A stretch of DNA of 64,000 bases. Source: Sistotremastrum niveocremeum HHB9708 (taxonomy: Eukaryota > Basidiomycota > Agaricomycetes > Sistotremastrales > Sistotremastraceae). Positions 36,774 to 49,385 of the stretch are shown here, one piece after another. The DNA lies in assembly GCA_001630475.1 (NCBI GenBank), contig KV419432.1, forward strand, positions 275,298-339,297, written 5' to 3'. The translations under genes were made by a program, and so were the position numbers. Every line of letters starts with the position of its first letter. The first letter of the stretch is position 1. The notes below the pieces were generated by a model. That model had not been told where the DNA came from, did no database searches, and saw nothing but the letters and a program-made list of their open reading frames with translations.

Positions 36774-39700
36774 GGGTTACAAACTATTCACACGCACTAT
36801 CTTGGACGATCTTGTGGTCTGATAAAGATGGTAGACATACCGCTTGCTTGTCCACTTTTTTTCGCCGGCTCTGGAGATTTCAGATCTCTCGAAAACCCTT
36901 TTTTTTGTTCGTCTGACCGTTGACTGGATCGCATCTTGTTTGCGCACACTGGTATTCGAGCATGAGGCTTTTTCACGAGAGCTGAATGTCTACCGATTGC
37001 CCGGACTACTGCTGATAAAAGTTTATTTGACAAGAAAGGCTCGAATGACCGTGAAACCTCCAGACGTTGCATGAATTGGTCGAAGCTTTGTCACGACCGA
37101 GAAGCCCGAGCTGCTTTCCAAGAAACCCGTCTGCTCGGATGACTTCCACACCGATCTGTCTATCTGGTACAAATCGAAAAAACTTCTAATACTAGATCTC
37201 CAGATTCTTTTTTCGCTGGCTCGTTTGCCACTGCGGAATCTGCGCCTGGACCACGCAAAAATCTAACAGATATTTGGCGGCGAAAGCTTCTCGAAGTTCG
37301 CATCTTCTAGGAAGCCTCGCCAAGACGTTGGGTCATGGCTATACTTTCTCGTCAATCTTCAGCGTCATGCACCCCTCCATTAAAACCACGACTCTTCCTG
37401 CAGCCTGCAGCCGCTCGTCTCGATTACTTCTATGAAATTGGAATGGTGCCACTGCCGCCTTCCAGTTCATCTTTTCAAAAACCACGCAGAGATCTAGATC
37501 TCCTCCTGTGTTTCTTTTCTTTCAGTTCGGATCATGGCGATCTTTTGGGTATAGTCTCTGATGTCATGATCATCTACAACGCGCTGGAGGTGCAGTCGAT
37601 CTCGAAACTTGCACGCCAACACGGCCAAGACTGCACTGCATCCAATCGTATTCTGTTCCAGGGTTAGGTGGGTCGGAAAATCTCTTTCACGCCCTTCAGA
37701 AGAACTCATGTGTACGAAAGAAATGGAAAATTCTGAGCCAGGTTTTTTTGGCGTTGTGCGGATATATAAAACGCACATGCAGAAGGCATCCCGTCGATTG
37801 TTTGGCCTCCGACGTATTGGCATTGGATGGTTCGGTCGTAGTATCCACATGTGAGCACATTTCTGAGTATTGCTTGAAGAATAAAGTTGATTCTCAACGC
37901 AAGAACGACGAATCGTCCCAAGTAAATCAAGACCCACGACGAAAAGACGACCAGATCTCTATTGTGCGCCCTGGATTGTCGACTTCGAATTCCCCAGGTC
38001 ACCTACCAGCAGGCTTCACAATAACTTTTCCAAAATATGATCACGAGAGAAGTTCCTTTTCAGGAACAAGGGGCGGAATCTTCGTTCATTCAAAATCGAA
38101 AAGAGTGGGTCGAAGCGGAGATAACCTGTCGGCGTACACTCTCGATTTCTCGAGAGCCGATATAATTGATTCCTCTTTCAGAAGGTTGTACGACTTCCAT
38201 GGGACCTCTTTCGAAGGCGTCAGTATATTGGTCTCCACTGCAGTGTCAAGTTCGCGAAGTCCTTTCGAGGGACTCCGTTTCTGATGGTGGTTTGAGGATG
38301 GATTCCTTCGATCAAGCTCGTCCGGATTCAGAAACAAGGCACTTTGATCATCTGCTTGCTTTCGCTAAGAATACCAAACCACTGAATTTCACCGTGAGCA
38401 GTATTCTGGCAATATAACACGTACTGCGATTTCAAGGGTGTTGCATGGTCTAAAAATCGTTGCTCGAGCAATTGTCTCAGCGAATCGTGGACCGGTCCAG
38501 ACGGATGTCTACTAGCCTGAGTGGCCCAAGCGTTGAGGGGTACCTTCCTTCGAGTCAGGCGGCTGACAGGAGAAAAATAGCATGAAGACAGTATCCAGCA
38601 CTATGAAGATTGTACCTACGCAAAGCGTTGAATAAACTACCGCGCTTATAGTAGGATGGAACCTTGAATAGAGTGTATATATGCATAGAAATATGTATTG
38701 CGTAATCATAGTGGATGGTCCGTGCGCACGAAAATTACGACGGGAGCAAGGAAAAGAGGCGAAGGGTCAAAATACGAAATATGTGGACTGAGAAGGAATA
38801 CCAGTTCAAGGTTCGAGCTGGTGTTGAGCAAGCCGGAGCGAATACTATTTGCAACCTGGAGCTTGCCCCACCACCTGCACCCGCTGCACGTATTAGTACA
38901 TGTATCCCCAAAGCCACCGCTCCCTGTGGCCCTTTCTCGCAATACGATCGATGTCGACATCATCATGAACGTCTGTTCATAGACATCAAACACGATCGTA
39001 CGTCCTGCAAATTATGCCAGTGGGCACAAGCATGGCCATCTGGGAATGGCTCGCTCATAATCCCCCCCCCCTGCCTATCCTAGTGGCCCACAACTCCGTT
39101 GTGATACTTTCCTTTGTGGACTGCCCGCCCTGTAGGGCCCATGTAGGGGTTCAGCTCTTCGCGCATATGCATGGAAGTAACGAAAGAAAAAAAAAGTCGG
39201 GCGATCCCGGAGGATCAAGCGGATTTCCGGATCAGCTCCGGAGGCTTCAACTTTCCAAAAACTGACTCGGCGACGCTAGCACCAATTCGATGACGAACAC
39301 ATAAATCCCACCAGCCTCCTCTCTTTTCCAATGCAAATCATCATACTCAGGAAGATATGAATCATGTGATTTGGTGCCTCAGCGAATTTTCTCAGCGAAT
39401 TTCGAAGACGCGCGACTCGATATTTATGAATGCCACGATCAAGATCCGATGGTAAAATCCCGAATCCTGACATCAGGAGGACTCCCTTGCATCGCTCTGG
39501 AATTTTGAAAACACTCTCATCGAACTCTCATGCTCTACTGCAGTCATTGGAGACCAGTGAATATCGCTTGTTCAATATCCTCTGGAGTCTCCGAGAGCCT
39601 CCTCAAATGGTCTCAAATGTCCAGCATCGGATCTAGACGTCAAGAGAGTGTTTGGATGGCGTTTGGATGGCGTCTTGGGCCATGAATAATGCCAGGTACG

Positions 39701-40282
39701 TATAAAGCCACGATGTTTTTTCTGATTTCATTCTGACTGCCTCCAGGCACCTAGTTTACGACTGTCAGTGGATCTGAAAATACAACCTGTTAGCAGTGGC
39801 TGTAGTCTATCCACTTCCAAGATATCCCATGCCTTCTTGAGCTCGAACATACAGATTAGATCACCATATTTATCCGATGGTTCCAGCCTGGCGCGCTCTA
39901 TCTTATGATGCCAGACGTAGAAGGTGAGCACACTCGACGCTATTATCACACCTGGCCTCACTCCTGATCGAGGTCAAGTTCCACAGGGATGTATGCATTG
40001 CAATCTGCATCAATCACTCTTCGCGACACCGGAAAGCTACTTATTCAGACCAGTTTGGCCATCCGAGGAGTGATGCGATTCGCTGATAAAGATCCAACAT
40101 TCTGACTTGTTGGTCAATTACGTCCTAAACAATCAAACTCCTCATTCCAGGCCTCTCCTATACACAATCAGTACGTATAGACGCGCGGCTACACTCCAAT
40201 CGGACTTCTAACATCCTCACCTCAGCCTCGTGCAGTCTTCTAGATAATCTGAGGACGCGTCACACGTTGGAATTGCTAGTGG
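36774..40282. other. Gene-poor region, no gene supported
   Basis: About 3.5 kb. Open frames of up to 178 codons occur (37748-38284 plus; 37494-37937 and 37706-38002 minus) but overlap each other. They show no recognisable domain; one minus frame has a hydrophobic stretch near 37900. A run of ten C lies near 39062-39071. This may be old decayed sequence beside the retroelement. The last part should be the promoter of the BTB gene. Confidence 0.35.
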
Positions 40283-41773
40283 TTGAAGATGTCCATGTTC
40301 ACCAGCTATACCATCCGTTCAACGGGCAGCGTACGATCACTGGCATCGCAAAGTCCACCTGAAGAATTAAACCTGGCGGATGTATCTCCTCCTCCTTCCA
40401 GTCCCCCTATGGCGAGTCCGATAGTTCGTCCGCCGTCTTTCGAATATGCGCGATCTCATCGGACTGGATCGCGCGCTTCTGTGTTGACGGAAAGCCGATC
40501 TCCTAGTCCACGACCTGTCACGATTAGACCTGTTGGATCACCTGCACATCCCCGTCCTACGAGCTATCACGAACAATCCCCTCATGGATGGTTAACTGGA
40601 TCGCCTACAATCCCACGTAGCAGAAGTCGAACTCCTTCACCTTCACCCTCTCCTCCCGCTCAGTATCCGGGCCTTTTCAGCCCGCCAAATGATTCGCCAA
40701 TGTCGCATCATACGCCTCGGAGCAGTACGTTGTATCATAGTCCTCCTGGGACTCCTCCGACTCCCAATACGAATATTAATGGATATCAAGCGGTATATCG
40801 AATTGACACTCCCGTTGATCCACCCCCTGGATCCTCTCATTCCCAAAGATCGCCTCATTCGCAATTTGGAGGATCGCACCCCGAATCCCTTCATTCTCGT
40901 AATTCTCAGTTTCAGTCTGAGAGTGGGATTGAGAATGGGAAAGCGATTGATGTTCCTATAACAAGGCAGGAATCGGCACTGTCTCATTATCAAAGACCTC
41001 CACAGACGCGGCATGAGAGATATTATCTCGATGATGGGAATGTCACGTTTCTTGTAAGTTCATCCCTCTAGATCCCGCATGTGCTGATGCTGACATTGAG
41101 CGCGGGACAGGTTCAAAATACATTATTCTGTGTTCATCGCCATTTCTTCTTGAAGCACTCCACTGCATTCACAGATGCATTGGAGTTTCCGCAACTCGTT
41201 GGCTCTTCCCCGAGCATGCCTTGCCGTCTCGTCCGAGTCACTGTAGAAGAATTCGTATGTTTATTGGATTACTTCTACGAATGGTGAGCGCTCTTTTCGT
41301 AGAAAGCCGTTGCGAATTATTCAAGGTCTATGATTAGGGTCGGCAGCATACTATCCGTCGACGATATCCCGATAGGGAAATGGGTCCTGCTTCTTCGCGC
41401 AGCGACGAGTTACTCGTTCACTAGACCTCGAGAAATTGCCATGCGAATCATCCAATCGAAATTCTCGATAATCCCTCTCGTAGACCGTATCATCCTCGCC
41501 GAACAGTGTGGAATTACGGAATGGCTCGAATCTTCATGGGAAGAATTTATTAGGCGGAATGAACCGATGAGCTTGGAGGAGGGTATGAGATTCGGAATGG
41601 AGACGGTTATCAAGGTTGCCGCTGCTAGGGAGGTTCAGAAACTTCGTCGAGTGAGCGAGGCGGGAGAGATCCTTGCTGATGTGATGGCTATCCGCGCAAG
41701 GATGGTTAGTCCGCAGCCACCTGCTATTCGTTCGAGAACGGCTAGTATTTCGATGCAGTCGACACAACTATGA
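40283..41773 (+). CDS. BTB/POZ domain protein with long Ser/Pro-rich N terminus
   Basis: Three exons (40283-41053, 41111-41283 and 41338-41773) total 1380 nt, or 459 residues. Residues 1-240 are low-complexity Ser/Pro-rich with many RSxSPxP-like repeats, probably disordered and phosphorylated. A BTB/POZ fold follows: RYYLDDGNVTFLVQN, LFCVHRHFFLKHST, and VRVTVEEFVCLLDYFYEW, then IPIGKWVLLLRAATSYSF. This arrangement is common in basidiomycete BTB proteins of unknown function, which usually mediate protein dimerisation. The C-terminal 100 residues are helical with an Arg-rich end. The start is the first Met; another lies two codons later (MKMSM). No partner can be named. Confidence 0.85.
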
Positions 41774-42920
41774 ACTACATATCTTCGGCTTGGCGATTCA
41801 TGGGTGGAAGATGCTTTTCAACTATGTATGACATGATACGAACATTAGATAGGACTGAGCCATGTATTATTTGTTTCCGGATCCCTTTTGGCGCCTCTGG
41901 TTTTATTGCCATAGATGGTTTGAAAATAAGCTCCCGTCATCAAAGGAGCGTGCCGTAGACTCTGCTTTCTACTGACCACCATCTCCTTTGATCTCTCGGA
42001 GTATTGTGCACGTCGTTGAGTGTGCAACTGCTCAGGGTAACCGGTGACATCCCACGTCCAAATCGGATCAGTGACCTTGCGGCCTGCATAGTCATATTAG
42101 TAGGCCGACTTGGATGGCTTTATGATGAACCCTGGCGGTGATCTCGCGGCTGGAAACATTTGTACGTGAAATTTGCTCATGTCAGAAGAGTTCGCCGACA
42201 GAATCGCGTCAGGTACTGATGAGCTGTGATTGCGGTGACGGGTTGGCCAGGCCGCGCATGCTGGGAGCGGATTGTCGATATTGGGCTTAAAGACAGATGA
42301 TTATGCTGGGAAGAAACGCGTACGATAGAGCAATCGTGACAAGAATGGCGCGCGGTGGGCCGGCTGGTATGCAAGCGTAATTTTTTCCTTGCAACCGCGA
42401 CGTCAACTGCCAGTGGATGCGCTTCGACCACTTTGCGTCGATCACAAGGCCAGAACGAGAGAAGATACCGAAGTGAATTGCCAACGCAGAGCGAGCCATG
42501 AGCTCTTCTTCCAGAACGTCGACGCTGGTGGAGCATGAGAGCGAGACAACGCTTATGGTTCGCGGAGAGCCGAGAGCAGGATGGCCCTCGTGCTACGATG
42601 CCCACGGCCACGAGCCAAACTCTTATCGCTCGTTGCCTTTATCGTCCGGTACGTCGCCCGTCCTGGCTTAATGCTGTTGGTAGGGTCTCCTGATAGCGCC
42701 TTGTGTTCCAGATCGAGATAACATGAAACGGAAGAATATTCTACGCGGACCCGGAAGCAACGAATGGGCGGACGACCAGGTCTTCACTTTGCCATCGTCG
42801 ATGAAATGCATCTGATCTAGAAGTCACATGTGAAGCGAGGGAAGCTAGCGAAGTCCACATGGCGTTTGTCAACGACGTTAAATACCAGTCTTGTCAAAGC
42901 ATGCCCTCCAGGAGAACACT
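41774..42920. other. Intergenic, no gene recognised
   Basis: About 1.1 kb with overlapping minus-strand open frames near 42177-42611 that show no domain. The right end is presumably the promoter of the secreted peptidase gene. Confidence 0.4.
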
Positions 42921-45873
42921 ATGTTCTTTCCCCGGTCCCCGTACGCTCGTTTGCTGGCCTTCCTCTCTTTAATATCTTCCACATTCGCTGCTCCTTCTGC
43001 CTCTGATCCATGCGCAAAAATCGCCGGTCAAACTTTTTCAGTCCCTTCTGATGTCTTGGCTTGCTGGAAGTCGTTCCCGTTCAACGAGACAATCAGGGAC
43101 AACGTCCTCGAGGTCCACCAGAAAGTCTTCAACTTTTACACGTTCGAAGACTACTACTTGAACAGCCCTCCTCCCTTCCAAGAGTCCACTACCAACATCC
43201 GGGCAGAACTCGCTAGAATTCAGGGTACCAAATACGCGGTCCGTGGCGTATCTTTTTCTCTCCATCACTAATTTAATCGATCACTCCCGCTCCAGACGGA
43301 CTACGACTTCAATCGAGACTTGTACAACTTTGTGACCGGTCTGAACGACGGACATACTCGTACGCCGGTTTTCTTTTTTTACATTGGCCGTCTTCTAACC
43401 TCTTCGGTCCTCAGGATGGTTCCCGGGATGCTACACTCTTATCTGGCAAAACATTCTTCCTGCGCCCATCGTTACCCTCGAGGTGAATGGAATCCAGGGC
43501 GTCTTCATCGCTCCCGATTCGGCTGAGTTCCTGGCACAATTCCCTCCCTCCTTCGCCGCGTCCCTCAACGGTTTCGACTTCAACCGTCTCGCCGGTGCCC
43601 AGATCGTCGAAATTCAAGGCACAGATCCATTCAACTATGTCGATTTCATCGCTAGCACCGTCTCCGGCAATTACCTCGATCATGGCGTCCGAGTCAACAG
43701 TGTGTTTTCGAGTTACAGAATTGCAGGCGGTACGCTTTCGCAGAGATTGGGTGACCTCGCTGGACCTCCGTTCCCGGATTTGGATACGATCGAGATGAAA
43801 GTCATCCTCGCCAATACCACGAAAATCCAGACCGTCAATATCCCTTATCGCATGGATTATTTGGGACCTGCTTTCACGGATAAGAATTCATAGTGAGCGC
43901 CGATTCAGAATCACATTGCTCGTTGTCTCAAATCCTGACAACTGTTGTTCGAAAGTTGGGCCGCCAATTGTGCCGTTCAGTCTGATACCAATGGCGTTGA
44001 CTTCAATGCCGTGGGTCCTACCAAGAACCAAGGTGGCGCACCGGCTTCAAAGTCCCAGGCAAAGGGCAATATCATCACCGTCGACTCTAAACCAGGAAAC
44101 GCGCTCAATCTCCCGCCACCCTTCTTCCCCACCGTCCCTCCCGTTGACGGTACTACCTCTGGCGTCATTTTGTCCTACATTCTTCCCGATGGAAAGACTG
44201 GCGTGGTGAGTAACCTGCTCTTTAGATCTTTTAAACGAGTCTCTGATTCAAGACTAGATGTTTGTGTAAGTGTGCTGATTGAAATGTTGGGTTTTCTCTC
44301 ACTAACGCGTGACGTCATATAGCGGGTCCTTCGAACCTAACGATTTTAACGCGTTCCAAACGGACGTCGTCGCTTCCATCAACGCGTTCCAGGCGAAAGG
44401 AGTAACTCGCGTCCTCATCGATCTTCACAACAATGGATAAGTCTTTCATCCTCCTCCTCAGCATCCGCATCCTGATTCCTTCTTTACAGGTGGCTTCGTC
44501 TGTCTCGGACTTTTCTTGCATCAATATCTCGCTGGATCCAAGATCGGTTATCCGTACGTACCGCCTATTACTTGGGCTTGAGTTGGGCTAAGAGATCCTG
44601 CAGAGGATTCGAGACTTCCGTTCGCGGGAATCAACTCGCTATCGAAATCGTCAAAGCGAACAACGCGATGCAGATTACTGATACATTCTACTCTCCCGTA
44701 AACTGTACGTCTCCTCAGTCTCACCTCCACTCTCTATATGAGACTGACGGATTTCATTGCAGGGGCGTTCTTCAACGATACTGTCATGCCTGTCACGCAC
44801 AATTATGAGTTCCCTGTGGAAACTACGAAAGTGAATGGACAGTTTGATATCAACTCCCAACGATTCCACGTACGTTCCTTCATCACTGTCACCCTCTCCC
44901 ACCGCTGATCAATGATTCTCTGTGAATACAGGATACCTGCTCCGAATCCTTCGTCGTACCTATCCCCGAGAACCCTCCCTTCCCTCTCGGGTAAGTCTCT
45001 CACTTTACAACACGCCCACGTATGCTGATCCCGAAATAGAAAAGTCGCGCTCGTCGGTAACGGAAACTGCGCATCTACCTGCTCATTATTTACCACTCTC
45101 ATGGTGGAGAGACACGGAACCAAAGCTGCAGTCTTTGGAGGAAAGCCCGGCGAACAGGTCGAATACAAAGGTTCGTCTGTCCATTCTGAATGCTACCGGT
45201 CGAATTCACACGTTGCATAGGGATGGCCGGGAATCAGGTCCTTGAATGGGCTGATCTCGATTCGGAAGTTAAGACGGCTCATTTGAAGAGTGTACGTATT
45301 AATATTCCCTGGTTCGTTTGAAGCATCGGACTTATAAATATTCTCGTTTAGGACCCCTTGGCAGCTCCCGACTTGTGCGTTTGAGTGATGATTCAGGACG
45401 TGAACTTTACTAAGTATCGATCGCGGTAGGGTCATCAACGGAAACTTTAGACACAACTGGCGTATCGGTATGTTTTTGAGTTACCGCTCCTGCTGTTTTC
45501 TTCGTTCTGACAAGGTCCCAGCTTGGAGTTTCTTGGATGAGTCTCGTCCTATCGGTATGTCTTACCCGTAAATGCACACACGAGCCGCCATTCTAATATT
45601 TGTTGTATAGCATATGTTTCTGAACCCGCCAAGTGTATGTCTGCAATGCCGTGCAGAGTCTTCGAACCCAGGCGTCTAACACTTTGGTCTAGTCCGTTTC
45701 GCGTACACCAAGGACACCTACAACAACCCACAAAACCTTTGGTAAGTTCATCTTCCCTACCAATGCGGATCTTGCTTACGCATGACTTGACAGGACCTTC
45801 GCGTACGTGCCCAAGATTACTTCTCTATCGACTAAATCATTGATCTCTCTTCAGTGCCAAGCAATTGTTCTAG
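42921..45873 (+). CDS. Secreted peptidase S41 family-like protein
   Basis: A predicted secreted serine-peptidase-like protein of the tail-specific/CPAF-like S41 group. The Met at 42921 starts a signal peptide (RLLAFLSLISSTFAAPS); an in-frame Met ten codons upstream is less likely. Exons read through DPCAKIAGQTF, DYDFNRDLYNFVTGLNDGHT, YRMDYLGPAFTDKNSYWAANC, GVILSYILPDGKTGV, FEPNDFNAFQTDVV, VTRVLIDLHNNGGGF-like text, FLHQYLAG and VALVGNGNCASTCSLFTT. The Ser-containing segment after GNGNC probably holds the nucleophile, by family comparison. The final exon ends AAKQLF at 45873. I count well over ten introns. Nearly all are GT-AG, but the one after LIDLHNNG (near 44437) starts GATAAG, so it is either GA-AG or a broken donor. 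If that intron is not spliced, a TAA truncates the protein. Confidence 0.82.
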
Positions 45874-46186
45874 ATTCCTTCGTCTCTATCTATAGGGTAT
45901 TAGTATTCGCTCTCAGGACAATTCACTCAGTTTTCTGCTCGAATTATGTTTCAATTTCGTCTATGCATTGTGTTCATGATATCCATCACCTCATTATAAA
46001 GTGGGGTATATGGAAGATACGAAAGAAAGAGAGAGAGGGAGGAATGAACGAATGAGTAAAATGATATGCTGGACCTGACAGCAGGTCAATGGGTATAGAA
46101 ACAAAGAAAGAAACCGCAATATTACAGAGATCAAGTGGAGGGAAAAGGAGAGTAACATATACACACGCGCATGAGGATCATCGGCT
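45874..46186. other. Intergenic between convergent genes
   Basis: 313 bases between the stops of the S41 gene (plus) and the Spa2 gene (minus). AT-rich with a purine-rich stretch near 46020-46070; likely the two 3' UTRs. Confidence 0.5.
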
Positions 46187-49100
46187 TCATAACTTCATAA
46201 GTCCTTTCATAGCGTTCGCAACTGCAAAGCTCGACTTTGCCATCGTCTGTCGGGCTTCCTTCGTCACTTCTGGCAAGGCCTGCACCTCGCTCAGTTTGTT
46301 GCAGTGATCGCTCAGATCCCTTAAGATCTGGTTTCCTTGCTGTACGGACCCAGGCGGCAAACTATCTTTGCAGACTGCGACAATGCTGGAAACAATGGTG
46401 ATGATTTGTGTGAGGTGTTCGTTGAGATTTGGGGAGGCGTTGGGGCTTCGGACGGCTGAAAGCACGCTTTGTATGGCATACACCATGGACTCGGATTGAG
46501 CCTCGAGATACGGCTTAAAGAAACAGTAAGATTGTGATAGCATCAACCAAAAGAAGTAAAAGACGTACTCTGAGCTCTGCCCATGCTTCATCGGGGTTCT
46601 CGGGGAGTCCTGACTCGTCGCTGGCGACAGCGTTGGAGTTGGCGGTGGCTAGAGGTGTATCGAATATCGGTGGCGGCGAGCTGGCGTTCGAGCTCGAGGG
46701 TTCGGAAGGTATGCGTCGATGGTTGCTCGAGGTCCTACCTAGCGGTCGTTGGCTCGTCGAAGGTGGTGGCGACATCTCTGCCCTCGATCCAGCCGAGGAG
46801 GTCGTGCCATTAGTCCGCTGCCGTCGATCTCGATCTCTGACATCGTCTAGAGATCTCAGATTAGGCACATAGCTCGACATACTCGTTCCGTTCGTCGACA
46901 TAGAGCTCAGGTTAGCAGGTGGTGCAGGCCCGGGAGACATCGTTCCATTAACATATTGATCCTGTTCGGACTTGGTGCTTCGTCGAATAAATATGCACTT
47001 GGCGATTTCGACGACTGTTGATGACACATGACTTGCAGCTGCATCTAGCAGGCTCACAGGACTCAAGCCGTAGCTTTGAGCATGCGTCTTGGATGCGATG
47101 ACGAGATTGCTCAATGTAGCCTCCGCGCGATCTCGTAGATCCTTCACTGCTTCCAAATCGACGTCTCGACGAGGGTGTCTCTCAAAAGCCCGCACATCAT
47201 CAATGATAGCGGATGCCGCAACGACGACGGATTTCATGGGATCGAGCACCTTCGCAGGGGTGTTCGATCGACCAACGGTGAGCAACGAATCAATCGCGCT
47301 CTGGAAGGCAGTGAGATGGATGTCAAGGACGCCGCCATTGGAAGAGATAGGGAGTTGTTGTGAGTCCTCCGACTTTGGCGCTTGTAAGAACAGCTGAGAT
47401 GTGGCTGTGCGTCGAGATGTTAGAAAAATGGTTCTGCGGCTAGAGGAAATAACATACCCTTCAATCCACGCAGCTCCGTCTTGGCCTGTTCGTACTTCCG
47501 CTTGTATTCCTTGACTTGAGATTCAAGACTTTGTTTGATCATGGCATCTTCGTCCTGATTACTCAACAACTCCTCGTTCCGCGCCGATAAATCATTGAGT
47601 TCGGAAATCAGTCCCTCCAGGTTAGCACGAAGTTGATCGACGAGATCGTCGTTTGACTGTCGCTTAAGTCAGTAAGGGCGGAAGAACTGGGAATTCATTC
47701 TACGAACGTTGAGGGCAGAGTTTTGTAATTGATCCTCCAACTGTTCGCAACGCTCGGTCAACGCTTTGACCTCCTGACTTTTCTCCTCCTCGTAGGCTGC
47801 TCGCTCCTGCTCTTTCGAGGACCTGAGCTCTTCCAGTTCCTTTTCAAGCTCCCTCATAGCGTTCACGTGCTCTTCCGCTTTCTATGAAATGTTCAGTTAG
47901 GACGACGCGTAGATAAATCGGAAAATAATGCGCACCCCTCTCAGTGTGTTCAGCTCCTCTTCCATCATCCGCACCCGCTCTTCACTTCCGTTGGCCTTCT
48001 TCTGCAGGGTCGCGATCTTGTACTCGTATTCCTTCTTCAGGTCCTCGCGATCCTTCTCCGCCAGCGCTGACTCCCGGTCTCGTCCAACCCGTGAAGGGTT
48101 GCGAGATAAAGGTGCACTCCGATCGCTAGCCACGCTAGTCCGCCCAAAACTCATCTTATCGAAATATTCATCACCACTCCTCGTCGCACCACCGCCCGTG
48201 TCCGAGTCTTCGATTGGTAGGGAAGATGGTTGATTGGTGGAATTACCGAGCACGCGTCCCGTGAGTGCATTCAACCCGACTGGCTCGGGTGATTTGGGAG
48301 ACGGGCCAAAGTCTGAGTCTGATTCTCGCTCGAGGTCGCGCTCTCCATCAGTATCCTTCGCTCCGCTGGTATCAGCACCTCCGTTGCTCCCGTTCCCGAA
48401 TGGTACTTCGATGGGGTCTTCTTCCGCAATAGTCGATTTGTTGGGAATAATCACACCCGACTTAGCGGTTGATGGTAGAGCAGGAGCATCCGACCCACCC
48501 CTGGAGGGTCGTCTGGTAGTGCCACTGTACGACGATGAAGGATTGGACTCCAGGGAAGGTCGACCAGTACGTTCTTTCTGGGACTCTACTGACGGTCTAC
48601 GGTAAGGAGTGGATGTACTGGGCCCGTCTTGTGAAGGCTTCCGTCGAAATGTTGATGAGAAGGATATCTCCTCAGGGGTGGTCTGCGCTGCAGTCGCGGG
48701 GCTGGAAGTGTCGTCATACGTGGAACCGGGAGAAGCTGGAGTCTCTGGGAGCTGTGGAAGATATCAATGAAGAGGAGCCTCCGAACGTGGTGTAGTTCTC
48801 ACCTCAGGTTCCTTGAATTCAGGATAGCGACGTCCCAGCTCATAATATACATCGGATGATAGATCTTTGAACCGTGGCTTTGGGAGAGTGGCAAGTTTCT
48901 GACGCGCTTGATTCCTCTTGGGATGGAAATCCTCTCGTACAGGTAAGAAAGGGACTTGCGAAGAATGGTCAGGGCACGTGTTCGAGGGATCTGAAACATT
49001 TCGAATCACCTTCGTTTTTGGAGCTGTTACCATTTCTTCGCACAAGCTCATCATAAACATCCGTCGACAACTCTTGAAATTGCTGGAGAGTCAGCCTTGT

Positions 49101-49385
49101 CAATTTCTCTCTTGCATTGGAGCGTGAACCCTGCGCCTCTGATGATCGTTTCAGTCTCTGACAAGCTGCAAAGAAAATAGACTAACCTTTAGACAAATGG
49201 CTTGACAGAAACGAGCTCAGCTCGTCAAAATGCGTCCTGGCCGTGATCCTGGGGTCGATTTGCGGGACATTTGGAATGTTATTGTCCCGGGCCCGATATG
49301 ACTCTGAACGATAGGACGATATTCCAGAGAAAGTGGTATTGGCAGGGGAAACAGATCTCTGTGAGTTGGGTCGAAGCATCGTCAC
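46187..49385 (-). CDS. SPA2: Spa2-like polarity scaffold protein
   Basis: Scaffold of the polarisome at hyphal tips and septa, binding MAP kinase cascade components in yeast. The N terminus at 49385 leads to two Spa2-homology/GIT repeats. These are SNAREKLTRLTLQQFQELST with DVYDELVRR, and NQARQKLATLPKPRFKDLSS with DVYYELGRRYPEF. A long Ser/Pro-rich middle follows (near 48050-48750), then a coiled-coil region (EHVNAMRELEKELEELRSSK, near 47680-47870, and neighbours). The conserved helical C-terminal domain runs from about 47390 to 46187 and ends MKGLMKL. Splicing of exon 1 to exon 2 through a donor GTTAGT near 49187 and an acceptor near 49160 restores KACQRLKRSSEAQ before the first repeat. The SHD repeats make the family call firm; the gene symbol is by family. 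A Slt2-type kinase lies elsewhere in the window, but no functional link is implied by position. Confidence 0.88.

Noticed and set aside
45640-45690. GGTTCGAA-like text on the minus strand suggesting a tRNA T arm
   Set aside because: No acceptor stem or anticodon arm fits, and it lies in an intron of the S41 gene.
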